Source of the DNA: an uncultured Rikenellaceae bacterium
GTDB taxonomy: Bacteria; Bacteroidota; Bacteroidia; Bacteroidales; Rikenellaceae
Length of the DNA: 27,071 bases
Direction: 5' to 3'
Assembly: GCA_947054185.1 (NCBI GenBank)
Contig: CAMRVW010000008.1
Coordinates: 1-27,071, forward strand
Below the pieces are notes generated by a model. That model was not told where the DNA came from. It was given only the letters and a program-made list of their open reading frames with translations, and searched no databases. Positions 1 through 7,599 of the stretch are shown here, one piece after another. The translations under genes were made by a program, and so were the position numbers. Every line of letters begins with the position of its first letter. Within the stretch, counting starts at the first letter, position 1.

Positions 1-50
1 CCTGCTCGCATACCGATAACATTTTTGTTATCAAATAAGAAAATATTGGT

Positions 51-58
51 TAAATTTG
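51..58 (+). promoter_or_regulatory. -7 promoter box for mutA-mutB
   Basis: TAAATTTG matches the Bacteroidota -7 consensus TAnnTTTG. A TTTG lies upstream at 24-27, but the 23-nt spacing is longer than the usual 19-21, so only the -7 box is called. Transcription would start near 64, about 30 nt ahead of the ATG at 94. This argues against starting mutA at the in-frame TTG at 25. Confidence 0.55.
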
Positions 59-93
59 CAGGAGGTAAAAAAAATCTATTAAACTATAATATT

Positions 94-1959
94 ATGGCAG
101 AATCAAAGCACCAGAAGCTCTTCACCGAGTTTCCCGCAGTCTCTACAGCCGACTGGGAAGCGGTGATAGCCAAAGACTTAAAGGGTGCCGACTATGACAA
201 GAAGTTGGTTTGGAAAACGATGGAGGGCTTCAATGTGCGCCCCTATTATCGTGCCGAAAACTTGGAAGGCATACGTCACATGGCAAGCAAGCCCGGTCAG
301 TTCCCGTACGTTCGCGGCGTGTCGGAGAACAATAACTGGCTCGTTCGTCAGACCGTCAGGGTCGAATCGCCCGAGGAGGCCAACAAACAGGCGCTCGATG
401 CACTCATGAAAGGTGCCGACTCCATCTGTTTCAAGGTAAAGAAAGATTTCTCTGCACAAGATCTCGAAAAGCTCCTGGCGGGCATAGAGATCAAAGCCGT
501 CGAGATCAACTTCGAGGGTTGCGGTGTGGCAGGTGTCGCCGCTTTGTTTATGGAGAAGGTTGAAAAGGCCGGCTTGCAGTCGGAAGATGTGCGCGCCTCG
601 TTCAATATAGACCCCATAGGCAAAAAGCTCACGCTCAAAGGTCGCAATTGCGGCGCCTCTATAGCCGACAGCGGCATCGTCGAGCTGATTAGGAAATATG
701 ATAAATATCGCCGTGTGCGTTTTGTTGGCGTTAACGGCACCATCTTCAACAATTGCGGCTCGACCATCGTTCAGGAGCTCGGTCTGTCGCTCTCTGTGGC
801 GCACGAATATATGGTGCAGATGATGGAAGCGGGTCTTAGTGCCGACCAGGCAGCCCGTAACATCAAGTTCAACTTCGCCGTCAGCTCCAATTACTTCATG
901 GAGATGGCCAAGTTCCGTGCCGCGCGCATGCTCTGGGCCACCATCGTCAAGGAATACAACCCCGAGCGCGAGTGCTCGCTCAAGATGAAAGCCCATGCGG
1001 TCACCTCGCTCTTCAACGCCACTGTTTACGACCCCTATGTCAATATGCTTCGCGGTACCACCGAGGCCATGAGTGCTGCCATAGGCGGTGCGGCATCTAT
1101 CGAGGTGTTGCCTTTCGATGCCGCTTTCGATGCTCCTTCGGAGTTCTCGTCGCGCATTGCCCGCAACGTCCAGTTGCTGCTTAAGGAGGAGTCGCGCTTC
1201 AACCAGGTGGCCGACATACCCGGCGGTTCATACTATATCGAAAACCTCACCCAATCCATCGCCGACGAGGCATGGGCCCTCTTCAAAGATGTCGAGGGCA
1301 AAGGCGGTTATGTCAAGGCTTTCGAGTCGGGCGACATACAGAAGACCATTGCCGAGACGGCTGCCAAGCGCGACCTCAACATCGCCACCCGTCGCGAGAT
1401 ATTGCTCGGCACCAACCAATATCCCAACTTCTCAGAGAAGGCCGGCGATGCCGTCACCGAAGCCACCGTTACTGCGGGTGCCTGCGGTTGCTGCTGCGGC
1501 AAAGAGAGCGACGTGGAGCCGTTGCACCCCTATCGTGCAGGCATGGCGTTCGAGGCTCTTCGTCTTAAGACCGACAGAAGCGGTCGTAACCCCAAAGCCT
1601 TCATGCTCACGCTCGGCAATCTGGCCTTTGCGCGTGCACGTGCTCAGTTTTCAAGCAACTTCTTTGCCTGCGCGGGCATCGCTCCCATAGACAACACTCT
1701 GTTCGCATCGGTTGACGAAGGCGTGGCGGCGGCTCTCGAGTCGAAAGCCGAGATTGTGGTGATATGCTCGTCAGACGATGAGTATGCGACATTCGCACCC
1801 GAAGTGGCTCAGAAGCTCGGCGGCAAGGCCGTTGTGGTTGTTGCCGGCGACCCCGCTTGCAAAGAGGAGCTCAAAGCCAAGGGGCTGAACAACTTCATAA
1901 GCGTCAGAAGCAACGTGTTGCAGACGCTCGATGGTTTCCAGAAAGAGCTTGGCATCTAA
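94..1959 (+). CDS. mutA: methylmalonyl-CoA mutase small (beta) subunit
   Basis: This is the non-catalytic partner in the heterodimeric, cobalamin-dependent enzyme that interconverts (R)-methylmalonyl-CoA and succinyl-CoA, a step in propionate formation by many Bacteroidales. The 621-aa product has the family's TIM-barrel part (about residues 20-450) and a C-terminal flavodoxin-like part. It lacks the DxHxxG cobalamin motif. Where MutB has SGYHMQEAG, this protein has NGTIFNNCG (214-222), so the active-site His is missing, as expected for beta subunits. I chose ATG 94 because the -7 box at 51-58 lies inside any longer reading frame and the protein then begins MAESKHQKLF. A cysteine cluster, ACGCCCG (Cys 464, 466, 467, 468), sits in the linker between the two domains. 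mutB follows after 89 nt, probably in the same transcript. Confidence 0.95.
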   Translation: MAESKHQKLFTEFPAVSTADWEAVIAKDLKGADYDKKLVWKTMEGFNVRPYYRAENLEGIRHMASKPGQFPYVRGVSENNNWLVRQTVRVESPEEANKQALDALMKGADSICFKVKKDFSAQDLEKLLAGIEIKAVEINFEGCGVAGVAALFMEKVEKAGLQSEDVRASFNIDPIGKKLTLKGRNCGASIADSGIVELIRKYDKYRRVRFVGVNGTIFNNCGSTIVQELGLSLSVAHEYMVQMMEAGLSADQAARNIKFNFAVSSNYFMEMAKFRAARMLWATIVKEYNPERECSLKMKAHAVTSLFNATVYDPYVNMLRGTTEAMSAAIGGAASIEVLPFDAAFDAPSEFSSRIARNVQLLLKEESRFNQVADIPGGSYYIENLTQSIADEAWALFKDVEGKGGYVKAFESGDIQKTIAETAAKRDLNIATRREILLGTNQYPNFSEKAGDAVTEATVTAGACGCCCGKESDVEPLHPYRAGMAFEALRLKTDRSGRNPKAFMLTLGNLAFARARAQFSSNFFACAGIAPIDNTLFASVDEGVAAALESKAEIVVICSSDDEYATFAPEVAQKLGGKAVVVVAGDPACKEELKAKGLNNFISVRSNVLQTLDGFQKELGI

Positions 1960-2048
1960 GAGACCGGCGGGTTCCGTGACGGCCTTGCCTTGCGGGCTTA
2001 CCGGCAAACGCTTCTGCCAATCGGTTAAACAAAAAATGAGAATTTAAA

Positions 2049-4178
2049 ATGAGAGCAAATTTTTCAGACATAAAATCGGTCTGCACATCAGGCTCATGTG
2101 CAGACGGGGGTGCCTCTAACGAGAATCCCTCTATAATGACTCCTGAACACATCGAGGTCAAGGGCAAATATGACGCCGGCGACCTCGAGGGCATGGAGCA
2201 CCTCAATTACGCCGCCGGCATATCACCCTATCTGCGCGGCCCTTACAGCACCATGTATGTGATGCGTCCGTGGACCATACGCCAGTATGCGGGCTTCTCG
2301 ACGGCTCAGGAGTCGAACGCCTTTTACCGTCGTAACCTGGCAGCCGGTCAGAAGGGCCTCTCTGTGGCTTTCGACCTTGCCACCCACCGCGGTTATGATG
2401 CCGACCACCCCCGTGTTGTCGGTGACGTTGGTAAGGCGGGCGTCTCTATATGCTCGGTTGAGGACATGAAGGTGCTTTTCGACGGCATACCCCTCGACAA
2501 GATGTCGGTATCCATGACCATGAACGGGGCAGTGCTTCCCGTGCTGGCCTTCTATATCGTTGCCGGCATGGAGCAGGGCTGCACCCTCGACCAGTTGAGC
2601 GGTACCATACAGAACGATATCCTCAAGGAGTTCATGGTGCGTAACACCTATATCTATCCGCCCAAGTTCTCCATGAAGATCATCGCCGACATCTTCGAGT
2701 ACACCTCTAAGTACATGCCCAAGTTCAACTCCATATCCATCTCGGGTTACCACATGCAGGAGGCGGGTGCCACTGCCGATATAGAGTTGGCATATACTCT
2801 GGCCGACGGTTTGGAGTATCTGCGTACGGGTGTCGACGCCGGCATGGACATAGATGCATTCGCACCCCGTCTGTCGTTCTTCTGGGCAATAGGCACCAAC
2901 CACTTCATGGAGATAGCCAAGATGCGCGCGGCACGTCTTCTGTGGGCCAAGATAGTGAGCAGGTTCAACCCCAAGAACCCCAAGTCATTGGCACTGCGCA
3001 CTCACTGCCAGACCTCGGGTTGGTCGCTCACCGAGCAAGACCCCTTCAACAACGTGGCACGTACGGCCATAGAGGCTATGGCGGCGGCCTTGGGTCACAC
3101 CCAGTCGCTCCACACCAACGCCCTCGACGAGGCCATAGCCCTGCCCACCGACTTCTCGGCGCGTATTGCCCGCAACACGCAGATATACCTCCAGGAGGAG
3201 ACCAATATATGCCGCGTTGTCGACCCCTGGGCAGGTTCATACTATGTCGAGAGCCTCACTCGTGAGATCGTCGACAAGGCATGGCAGCACATACAAGAGG
3301 TCGAAGAGCTCGGCGGCATGGCCAAAGCCATAGAGACAGGTGTGCCAAAGATGCGCATCGAGGAGGCTGCCGCACGCAAGCAGGCCCGCATCGACTCGGG
3401 CTTGGACGTTATCGTGGGCCTTAACAAGTATCGCTTGGAGAAAGAAGACCCCATCGACATTTTGGACGTCGACAACACCGCCGTGCGCAACTCGCAGATA
3501 GAGCGACTCAAACAGCTGCGCGCAGGTCGTGACGAGGCCAAGGTGAAAGCGGCTCTGGCTGCCATCACCGAGTGCGTCAAGAGCGGCAAGGGCAACCTGC
3601 TCGAACTGGCGGTTGAGGCTGCCAAGCTTCGTGCCTCATTGGGCGAGATATCAGACGCCTGCGAGGTGGTGGTCGGTCGTTACAAGGCTGTGATTCGTTC
3701 AATTTCAGGTGTTTATTCAGCAGAGATGAAAGACAGTGACAAGTTTGCAAAGGCACAGTCTATGTGCGACGAGTTTGCAAAACGCGAAGGACGCCGTCCC
3801 CGCATCATGATAGCCAAGCTGGGCCAGGACGGTCACGACCGTGGCGCCAAGGTTGTGGCAACGGGTTATGCCGATATCGGTTTCGACGTCGACATGGGGC
3901 CGTTGTTCCAGACTCCCGAAGAGGCTGCCAAACAGGCGGTTGAGAACGACGTTCACGTGGTGGGCGTGTCATCGCTGGCGGCAGGCCACAAGACGCTCGT
4001 GCCCCAGATAGTCGCAGAGCTCAAGAAGCTCGGTCGCGAAGATATAGTTGTCATCGTGGGCGGTGTGATACCTCATCAGGACTATGACGCCCTCTATAAG
4101 GCAGGTGCTGCCGCAATATTCGGTCCCGGCACCCCTGTGACCGACGCGGCCATCAAGATACTCGAGATACTCGCATAA
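2049..4178 (+). CDS. mutB: methylmalonyl-CoA mutase large (alpha, catalytic) subunit
   Basis: This is the catalytic, adenosylcobalamin-binding subunit, 709 aa, a normal length for the family. The TIM barrel holds the substrate region around MYVMRPWTIRQYAGF (69-83) and SGYHMQEAG (232-240) with the expected active-site His235. The C-terminal cobalamin domain (about 575-709) has D594-G-H596-D-R-G599, the DxHxxG motif whose His is the lower cobalt ligand, followed by VSSLAAGH and VIVGGVIP, which line the cofactor. The ATG at 2049 follows an A-rich stretch with no Shine-Dalgarno. No epimerase gene or meaB-type chaperone gene is adjacent in this window. A hairpin terminator follows 20 nt after the stop. 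Confidence 0.97.
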   Translation: MRANFSDIKSVCTSGSCADGGASNENPSIMTPEHIEVKGKYDAGDLEGMEHLNYAAGISPYLRGPYSTMYVMRPWTIRQYAGFSTAQESNAFYRRNLAAGQKGLSVAFDLATHRGYDADHPRVVGDVGKAGVSICSVEDMKVLFDGIPLDKMSVSMTMNGAVLPVLAFYIVAGMEQGCTLDQLSGTIQNDILKEFMVRNTYIYPPKFSMKIIADIFEYTSKYMPKFNSISISGYHMQEAGATADIELAYTLADGLEYLRTGVDAGMDIDAFAPRLSFFWAIGTNHFMEIAKMRAARLLWAKIVSRFNPKNPKSLALRTHCQTSGWSLTEQDPFNNVARTAIEAMAAALGHTQSLHTNALDEAIALPTDFSARIARNTQIYLQEETNICRVVDPWAGSYYVESLTREIVDKAWQHIQEVEELGGMAKAIETGVPKMRIEEAAARKQARIDSGLDVIVGLNKYRLEKEDPIDILDVDNTAVRNSQIERLKQLRAGRDEAKVKAALAAITECVKSGKGNLLELAVEAAKLRASLGEISDACEVVVGRYKAVIRSISGVYSAEMKDSDKFAKAQSMCDEFAKREGRRPRIMIAKLGQDGHDRGAKVVATGYADIGFDVDMGPLFQTPEEAAKQAVENDVHVVGVSSLAAGHKTLVPQIVAELKKLGREDIVVIVGGVIPHQDYDALYKAGAAAIFGPGTPVTDAAIKILEILA

Positions 4179-4197
4179 TCTTGACTTGCCAACAAGT

Positions 4198-4236
4198 AAA
4201 GGTCGGGCCGGAAGGTCCGGCCTTTTGTCTTTTTTG
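4198..4236 (+). terminator. intrinsic terminator of mutA-mutB
   Basis: A perfect 7-bp GC stem, GGCCGGA (4206-4212) with TCCGGCC (4216-4222), closes a 3-nt loop. It is preceded by A residues and followed by TTTTGTCTTTTTT. It begins 20 nt after the mutB stop codon. Confidence 0.85.
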
Positions 4237-4443
4237 TGATCACGACATCCCCTTGGCCGATTGGCAAGATGGTTGCGGTGCCTGCCGGCTTTTTCCGGTG
4301 CAGACCGCATAACGGACGGGCCGGTTGCTTTTGAGTGTGCGCGGCTTGCAGCATAATATGCTGATAATAAGATTTACAGCCACTTGCGGCGTTGCTGCCA
4401 TAGGTGCGGTTACTGAAAACAGCTTCAGTTTGTAAAATAAATT

Positions 4444-4472
4444 TTTGTTTTATACTAATTTTTTTAACTTTA
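4444..4472 (+). promoter_or_regulatory. candidate promoter in the mutB-lipoprotein gap
   Basis: TTTG at 4444-4447 lies 17 nt from TAACTTTA at 4465-4472. This matches TAnnTTTG except at the last base. The spacing equals that of the promoter at 5247-5275. It would drive the 4480-4740 stretch, whose only open frame of note is 35 codons. Confidence 0.4.
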
Positions 4473-4599
4473 CGAAAATTATCGGATGATTTTTTGGGCC
4501 GTGCGTCCGTGGCAAACCACCTTTGTGAAGCATCGGCCAAAGAGACGAGTTCAAGACAAGAACGGTAAGGCTAACTCAACCGACTAAAAATGAACAGCC

Positions 4600-4707
4600 A
4601 TGAATCTGCTCATCATGCCGGCAAACTTCAATAAATTTGAAGAGATGACCGAACATACCGCGCCCGGCAACGAAACCTTCGCCACCGACAAGGCAAAAAC
4701 AATGTAA
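4600..4707 (+). CDS. possible 35-aa small protein or gene remnant
   Basis: This ATG-to-TAA frame of 35 codons lies about 120 nt downstream of the candidate promoter at 4444-4472. Its codons (ACC, GCC, GGC, GAC, TTC) resemble those of neighbouring real genes rather than the AT-rich flanks. The peptide begins MNLLIMPANFNKFEEM and has no transmembrane segment or recognisable motif. Another ATG at 4590, preceded by an A-rich stretch, gives only 14 codons. It could be a true small protein, the residue of a deleted gene, or chance. Confidence 0.2.
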   Translation: MNLLIMPANFNKFEEMTEHTAPGNETFATDKAKTM

Positions 4708-5034
4708 GCGCATATATGCCATTAAAACGATGCGGCAATGGGCGCAACGTTTTTATCATTGATAAGAACATCACCAAAAAGTTACAGCCAAAGTAAAGAT
4801 TTTCAGTTTATCATTATCTGCATGCAAATAGTGCGGAATGTCGGAAATGCCGGCGTTCATCAACATTGTGTGCGGGTCTGTTTTAAGTGTGAACACTTAT
4901 TGTCAGGACATTGCTGTTTGCAGACAGCGGTTTTATAGCAACAATCCCCCTAAGAGCGAACGCATTTTCAGACAACAAACCGTCGTTACAATCTGTCGCC
5001 CTGTCACTGGGCATGGTTTGGTTTGATTGTCAGG

Positions 5035-5145
5035 GTGTTGGGTCTCATTCTTATTAGTGAATCCGGTAAATTTACAGAAGGAAGACAGACCGAAGCTCTT
5101 GCATTATACGATAGCCGCATAATGAGGGGATTGTTGCTTTTTTGT
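5035..5145 (+). repeat. repeated structured element, copy 1
   Basis: This copy is nearly identical to copy 2 over about 60 nt, from TTCTTATTAGT to GCATTATACG, and weaker similarity continues on both sides. It can fold in two stems. Stem 1 pairs GGTCT (5041-5045) with AGACC (5087-5091), continuing as TCTT (5049-5052) with AAGA (5082-5085). Stem 2 pairs CATTAT (5102-5107) with ATAATG (5119-5124), extended by CTCTT with AGGGG, and is followed by a T-rich tail. The loop of stem 1 holds the palindrome GTAAATTTAC (5066-5075). A 1-nt indel relative to copy 2 shifts any reading frame, so it is not conserved as protein. Confidence 0.6.
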
Positions 5146-5246
5146 CTGGCTTTTTTCAAAGGCTCCATCCCTCGCCGCCTTATCAGGCTCTTCGCTTTTG
5201 CCTCATGTGTAATTTCAAAACCGGAACTGCAAAGCGCGAAAACATT

Positions 5247-5275
5247 TTTGGATATGAAAAATTAAGTTATCTTTG
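5247..5275 (+). promoter_or_regulatory. promoter upstream of element copy 2 and the lipoprotein operon
   Basis: TTTG at 5247-5250 lies 17 nt from TATCTTTG at 5268-5275, a full match to TAnnTTTG. Transcription from about 5282 would place element copy 2 and the 8-bp inverted repeat at 5481-5526 in a leader of about 265 nt ahead of the lipoprotein gene. Confidence 0.6.
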
Positions 5276-5324
5276 CAATGTATTCCCTCTCAAACGGGAT
5301 GCGTACATAGCTTAAGCATTGGAA

Positions 5325-5440
5325 GTGTTTGAGTTTGTTCTTATTAGTAAATCCGGTAAATTTACAGAAGGAAGAACAAACCGAAGCTCTTGCATTATAC
5401 GTTTATATATACGTATAGTGTGGGGATTGTGTTTGTTTTG
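5325..5440 (+). repeat. repeated structured element, copy 2 (in lipoprotein leader)
   Basis: This is the second copy, 290 nt downstream of the first. Stem 1 is a perfect 10-bp pairing of GTTTGTTCTT (5333-5342) with AAGAACAAAC (5372-5381). In copy 1 the same arms differ in sequence but still pair, including a C-G to T-A exchange. Stem 2 is CATTATACG (5393-5401) with CGTATAGTG (5412-5420), nine pairs with one G-T, followed by TGGGGATTG and a T-rich stretch. The architecture could be a riboswitch-like leader, an attenuator or a small RNA. I do not recognise the family. Confidence 0.6.
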
Positions 5441-5480
5441 CCTTCATGGTTTACCGGAACCAACTAATCAAAACAGGTCA

Positions 5481-5526
5481 CGATACCCACACTTTCTTTT
5501 TTTACATACTCTTCTTTGGGGTATCG
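5481..5526 (+). repeat. 8-bp inverted repeat ahead of lipoprotein gene
   Basis: CGATACCC (5481-5488) and GGGTATCG (5519-5526) are exact reverse complements. They are separated by 30 nt that are almost all pyrimidine and A. The right arm ends 21 nt before the lipoprotein ATG, so it could be an RNA stem affecting translation or a split operator. It could also be chance. Confidence 0.35.
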
Positions 5527-5547
5527 GGAAGGCTAATTACTTAAATC

Positions 5548-6066
5548 ATGTTGAAAAAAGTATTTCTCGTTGCTCTGTCGACACTCTTTTTTGCAGCCGG
5601 TTGCAAGAAAGAGCAGACGTCGTTGTCTATTGACGACATTCCCACCAAAGCCCGCATTGTCGGCAACATCACCTGTATGACGCAGCTGGTTGACAGCACG
5701 CACAACGGCAACAGTACGCACATTTATGCCGGTGTGTCAAACAGAAAAGTTACATTGACCATAGACAACAGCGAGTTGGCACCCAACGGCAAGGGCGAAG
5801 GGTTCTCTGTGTTTGCCGGTATCACCGATATGAACGGCAATTTCGACATAGAGGTGCCCGTGATAGACGCAAACACCTCGGTGACCGTCATACCCGAGCC
5901 TTTTATCGGCTCTTATGTGCATAAGACAGTCATCAAAGACGTTTACGACACATATTATGAAGAGACCGAAAATGTGGAGGCGCTCTTTTCTGCCAGCCGC
6001 ACATTCAGCGTGTCGCCTTACGGCATTACCGTTGCCGACTTTGAGTATAACACCCAAAAACGATAA
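5548..6066 (+). CDS. hypothetical lipoprotein
   Basis: This 172-aa protein has a type II signal peptide: two Lys, a hydrophobic stretch and the lipobox FAAGC with Cys19 as the lipidated residue, followed by KKEQ. The mature part is rich in beta-forming residues (KVTLTIDN, GFSVFAGITDMNGNFDIEVPV, TSVTVIPEPF). This suggests a compact beta-sandwich like those of many Bacteroidota cell-surface proteins, but I recognise no named domain. It is followed after 4 nt by an outer-membrane beta-barrel gene, so the two products probably meet at the outer membrane. The promoter at 5247-5275 and the structured leader are the likely control region. Function is unknown. Confidence 0.8.
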   Translation: MLKKVFLVALSTLFFAAGCKKEQTSLSIDDIPTKARIVGNITCMTQLVDSTHNGNSTHIYAGVSNRKVTLTIDNSELAPNGKGEGFSVFAGITDMNGNFDIEVPVIDANTSVTVIPEPFIGSYVHKTVIKDVYDTYYEETENVEALFSASRTFSVSPYGITVADFEYNTQKR

Positions 6067-6070
6067 CGAC

Positions 6071-6955
6071 ATGAAAAAGCATTTGCTCTCAATCATATGC
6101 CTTCTTGTGGCCGGCGCTTCGTTCGCACAAGACAAACCCCAAAAAGAGTGGCTCCCCAAGAGGGGTGACATGGCCATAGGTGTCGATGTCATACCTCTGC
6201 TTAAATATGTGGGCAACGCCTTCAACGGCAACCTCAATAATTCGCTCGACCATCTGGGCGGCTCGCCATTCACCAAGGGCAGCACCTATTTCGACACCGA
6301 CCTCATGCCGGACGTCTCCATCACGGGTAAATACATGCTCACCGACCGTTGGGGCCTGCGCGCCAATGTCGGCCTTATCATCAAACGGCAACTCAACACC
6401 GGCTATGTCGTTGACGACCTGGCGTTGCTTGCCGACCCCTTGTCGGAGAAGAAAAACATAGACCGTTCGCTCGTGCGCAAAGGCGGCATGAGCCTCATGC
6501 TGGGCGGCGAATATCGCAAAGGCGAGCGCAAGGTGCAAGGCGTCTTCTCTATGGGCATGTTGCTGGCGTTTCAAAGAAATAAGGCCACCTATGACTGGGG
6601 CAACAAGATGACCGTAAACAACCAGCAGCCCACCATCGCCAATGAAATAGGCGTGTATGACCCGAACGGTTACCGTCCTCTTAAGGTGTTGCCCGCCAGA
6701 GCCACCGTCTATGCCGGACTCACCGGCAGCGCAGGCGTGGAATGGTTCGTTGCCCCCAAGATATCCATAGGGGCCGAGGTCAACCTCAGCGCCTATTATG
6801 TGGTGCAGGCCAAGCAATACCTCAAAAGCGAAGGTTACAACCCCTCTCTTGGGGCGATAGAAAAACGCACCGACCTTATCAAGCCGGCCAACCGCACCTT
6901 TGTGTTGGGCACTGAAAGTCTGGGCGGTTCGTTGAACATGACGTTTTTCTTTTGA
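6071..6955 (+). CDS. outer-membrane beta-barrel protein, function unknown
   Basis: This 294-aa protein has a clear signal peptide (MKKHLLSIICLLVAGASFAQ, cleaved after AQ). The mature region has alternating beta strands such as DVSITGKYMLTDRWGLRANVGLII and MSLMLGGEYRKGERKVQGVFSMGML, and ends with a strand closing in aromatic residues (SLNMTFFF). C-terminal Phe is typical for proteins inserted by the BAM complex. ATG 6071 is chosen because it starts the signal peptide. An in-frame extension back to 5915 would overlap the lipoprotein gene. The gene is 4 nt behind the lipoprotein gene and is closed by a strong terminator, making a two-gene operon. Substrate or partner cannot be deduced. Confidence 0.8.
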   Translation: MKKHLLSIICLLVAGASFAQDKPQKEWLPKRGDMAIGVDVIPLLKYVGNAFNGNLNNSLDHLGGSPFTKGSTYFDTDLMPDVSITGKYMLTDRWGLRANVGLIIKRQLNTGYVVDDLALLADPLSEKKNIDRSLVRKGGMSLMLGGEYRKGERKVQGVFSMGMLLAFQRNKATYDWGNKMTVNNQQPTIANEIGVYDPNGYRPLKVLPARATVYAGLTGSAGVEWFVAPKISIGAEVNLSAYYVVQAKQYLKSEGYNPSLGAIEKRTDLIKPANRTFVLGTESLGGSLNMTFFF

Positions 6956-7025
6956 TGCCTCTGATGGCAACCCTGCCTCGGGTTCACTGACAAACGCAAC
7001 CTGATAAGATGAATCCCTGTTGATG

Positions 7026-7070
7026 CAACCGTCCGTTTGATACAAAGCCAAACGGACGGTTGTCTCTTTT
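7026..7070 (+). terminator. terminator of lipoprotein/beta-barrel operon
   Basis: A perfect 14-bp stem pairs CAACCGTCCGTTTG (7026-7039) with CAAACGGACGGTTG (7049-7062) around a 9-nt loop and is followed by TCTCTTTTG. It begins 70 nt after the beta-barrel gene's stop. Confidence 0.85.
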
Positions 7071-7124
7071 GTCGCCCTTAAAGGATCCGCTCTGTTTCGA
7101 TTGATGAGATGGCGGTAAATTCAT

Positions 7125-7132
7125 TACCTTTG
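7125..7132 (+). promoter_or_regulatory. -7 promoter box of the broken beta-helix gene
   Basis: TACCTTTG matches TAnnTTTG. It lies 21 nt upstream of the first ATG (7146) and 29 nt upstream of ATG 7154, which begins a signal peptide. A TTG at 7101-7103 gives a spacing of 21 nt. The promoter appears intact although its gene is not. Confidence 0.5.
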
Positions 7133-7153
7133 TGAAAACCAAAAAATGAAGCT

Positions 7154-7548
7154 ATGACTCTTTTGTGCCGCGCCATGTTGCTGCTGTTTGTGGCGGCTCC
7201 ATTCACCCTTAATGCCCAAACGGGCGATATGGTTCGTCTGACAGCCTTCGGTGTGTGGCCATAGCCCCGGACCCGTCGAATACCGTTGTCGATGCCGCAC
7301 ATCCCGTGCATCGAAACGTGCGCATGACGGGCAACACCTTCGTGCTCTCGGGCGGCACGGCGTTGTTTGCCAAGAGTACCGGCGGTTTGACGTTTACCGG
7401 CAACACCATTGAGTGCCCGTCTGCCGGTGACGGCCCCCTGTTTGTGCCGGAGGAATGCAGCGACATCACCATTGATGGTAACCGCACGGGCAAGGAGTGT
7501 GCAGACAAAGGGGGCCGCTGCGGGAGCGACAAAAGCGTACGCCGCTAA
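7154..7548 (+). pseudogene. remnant of a secreted right-handed beta-helix protein
   Basis: The frame from ATG 7154 encodes a signal peptide (MTLLCRAMLLLFVAAPFTLNAQ) and then TGDMVRLTAFGVWP, which looks like the first coil of a parallel beta-helix enzyme. It stops at 7262-7264. A different frame (about 7255-7548) continues with typical beta-helix repeats, MTGNTFVLSGGTALFAKS, GLTFTGNTIE and SDITIDGNR, and a short tail. The two ends of the protein are present while several hundred residues normally in between are missing, and the join is out of frame. The simplest reading is a large internal deletion. The parent was perhaps a secreted glycosidase or lyase, but the exact family cannot be assigned from this remnant. 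Confidence 0.6.
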
Positions 7549-7587
7549 AAGAATGGGCCCCGGGCTCTGTTTTTCAAAAAAAAAGAT

Positions 7588-7595
7588 TACTTTTG
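7588..7595 (+). promoter_or_regulatory. -7 promoter box 4 nt from the HAD phosphatase start codon
   Basis: TACTTTTG matches TAnnTTTG, and only four bases separate it from ATG 7600. The in-frame TGA at 7594-7596 overlaps the box, so the coding region cannot extend further upstream. Transcription would begin at or within a few bases of the ATG. The -33 region is weak (TCTG at 7566-7569, spacing 18). Confidence 0.45.
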
Positions 7596-7599
7596 AGCC

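Larger units (their letters stand above)
4237..5324. other. long intergenic stretch, no convincing protein gene
   Basis: This stretch holds small hairpins, for example CAGCAT/ATGCTG at 4349-4363 and ACTGAA/TTCAGT at 4412-4429. It also contains the promoter at 4444-4472, a 35-codon open frame at 4600-4707, a promoter at 5247-5275 and copy 1 of a repeated element (5035-5145). The short open frames from about 4738 to 5265 have no recognisable domain. Base composition is more AT-rich than in the flanking genes. Confidence 0.6.

Noticed and set aside
25..93. Extension of mutA to the TTG at 25
   Set aside because: The promoter -7 box lies within it, and the added residues are Lys/Asn-rich and unlike MutA.
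1960..2048. Possible regulatory structure between mutA and mutB
   Set aside because: Only weak 5-bp complementarity (TTGCC/GGCAA) is seen, with no promoter box and no T-run.
5023..5633. Two small open frames sharing LIS-SGKFTEGR
   Set aside because: The peptide similarity comes from the nucleotide repeat. A 1-nt indel puts the copies out of frame after GKFTEGR and the RNA pairing is what is retained, so I treat them as non-coding.
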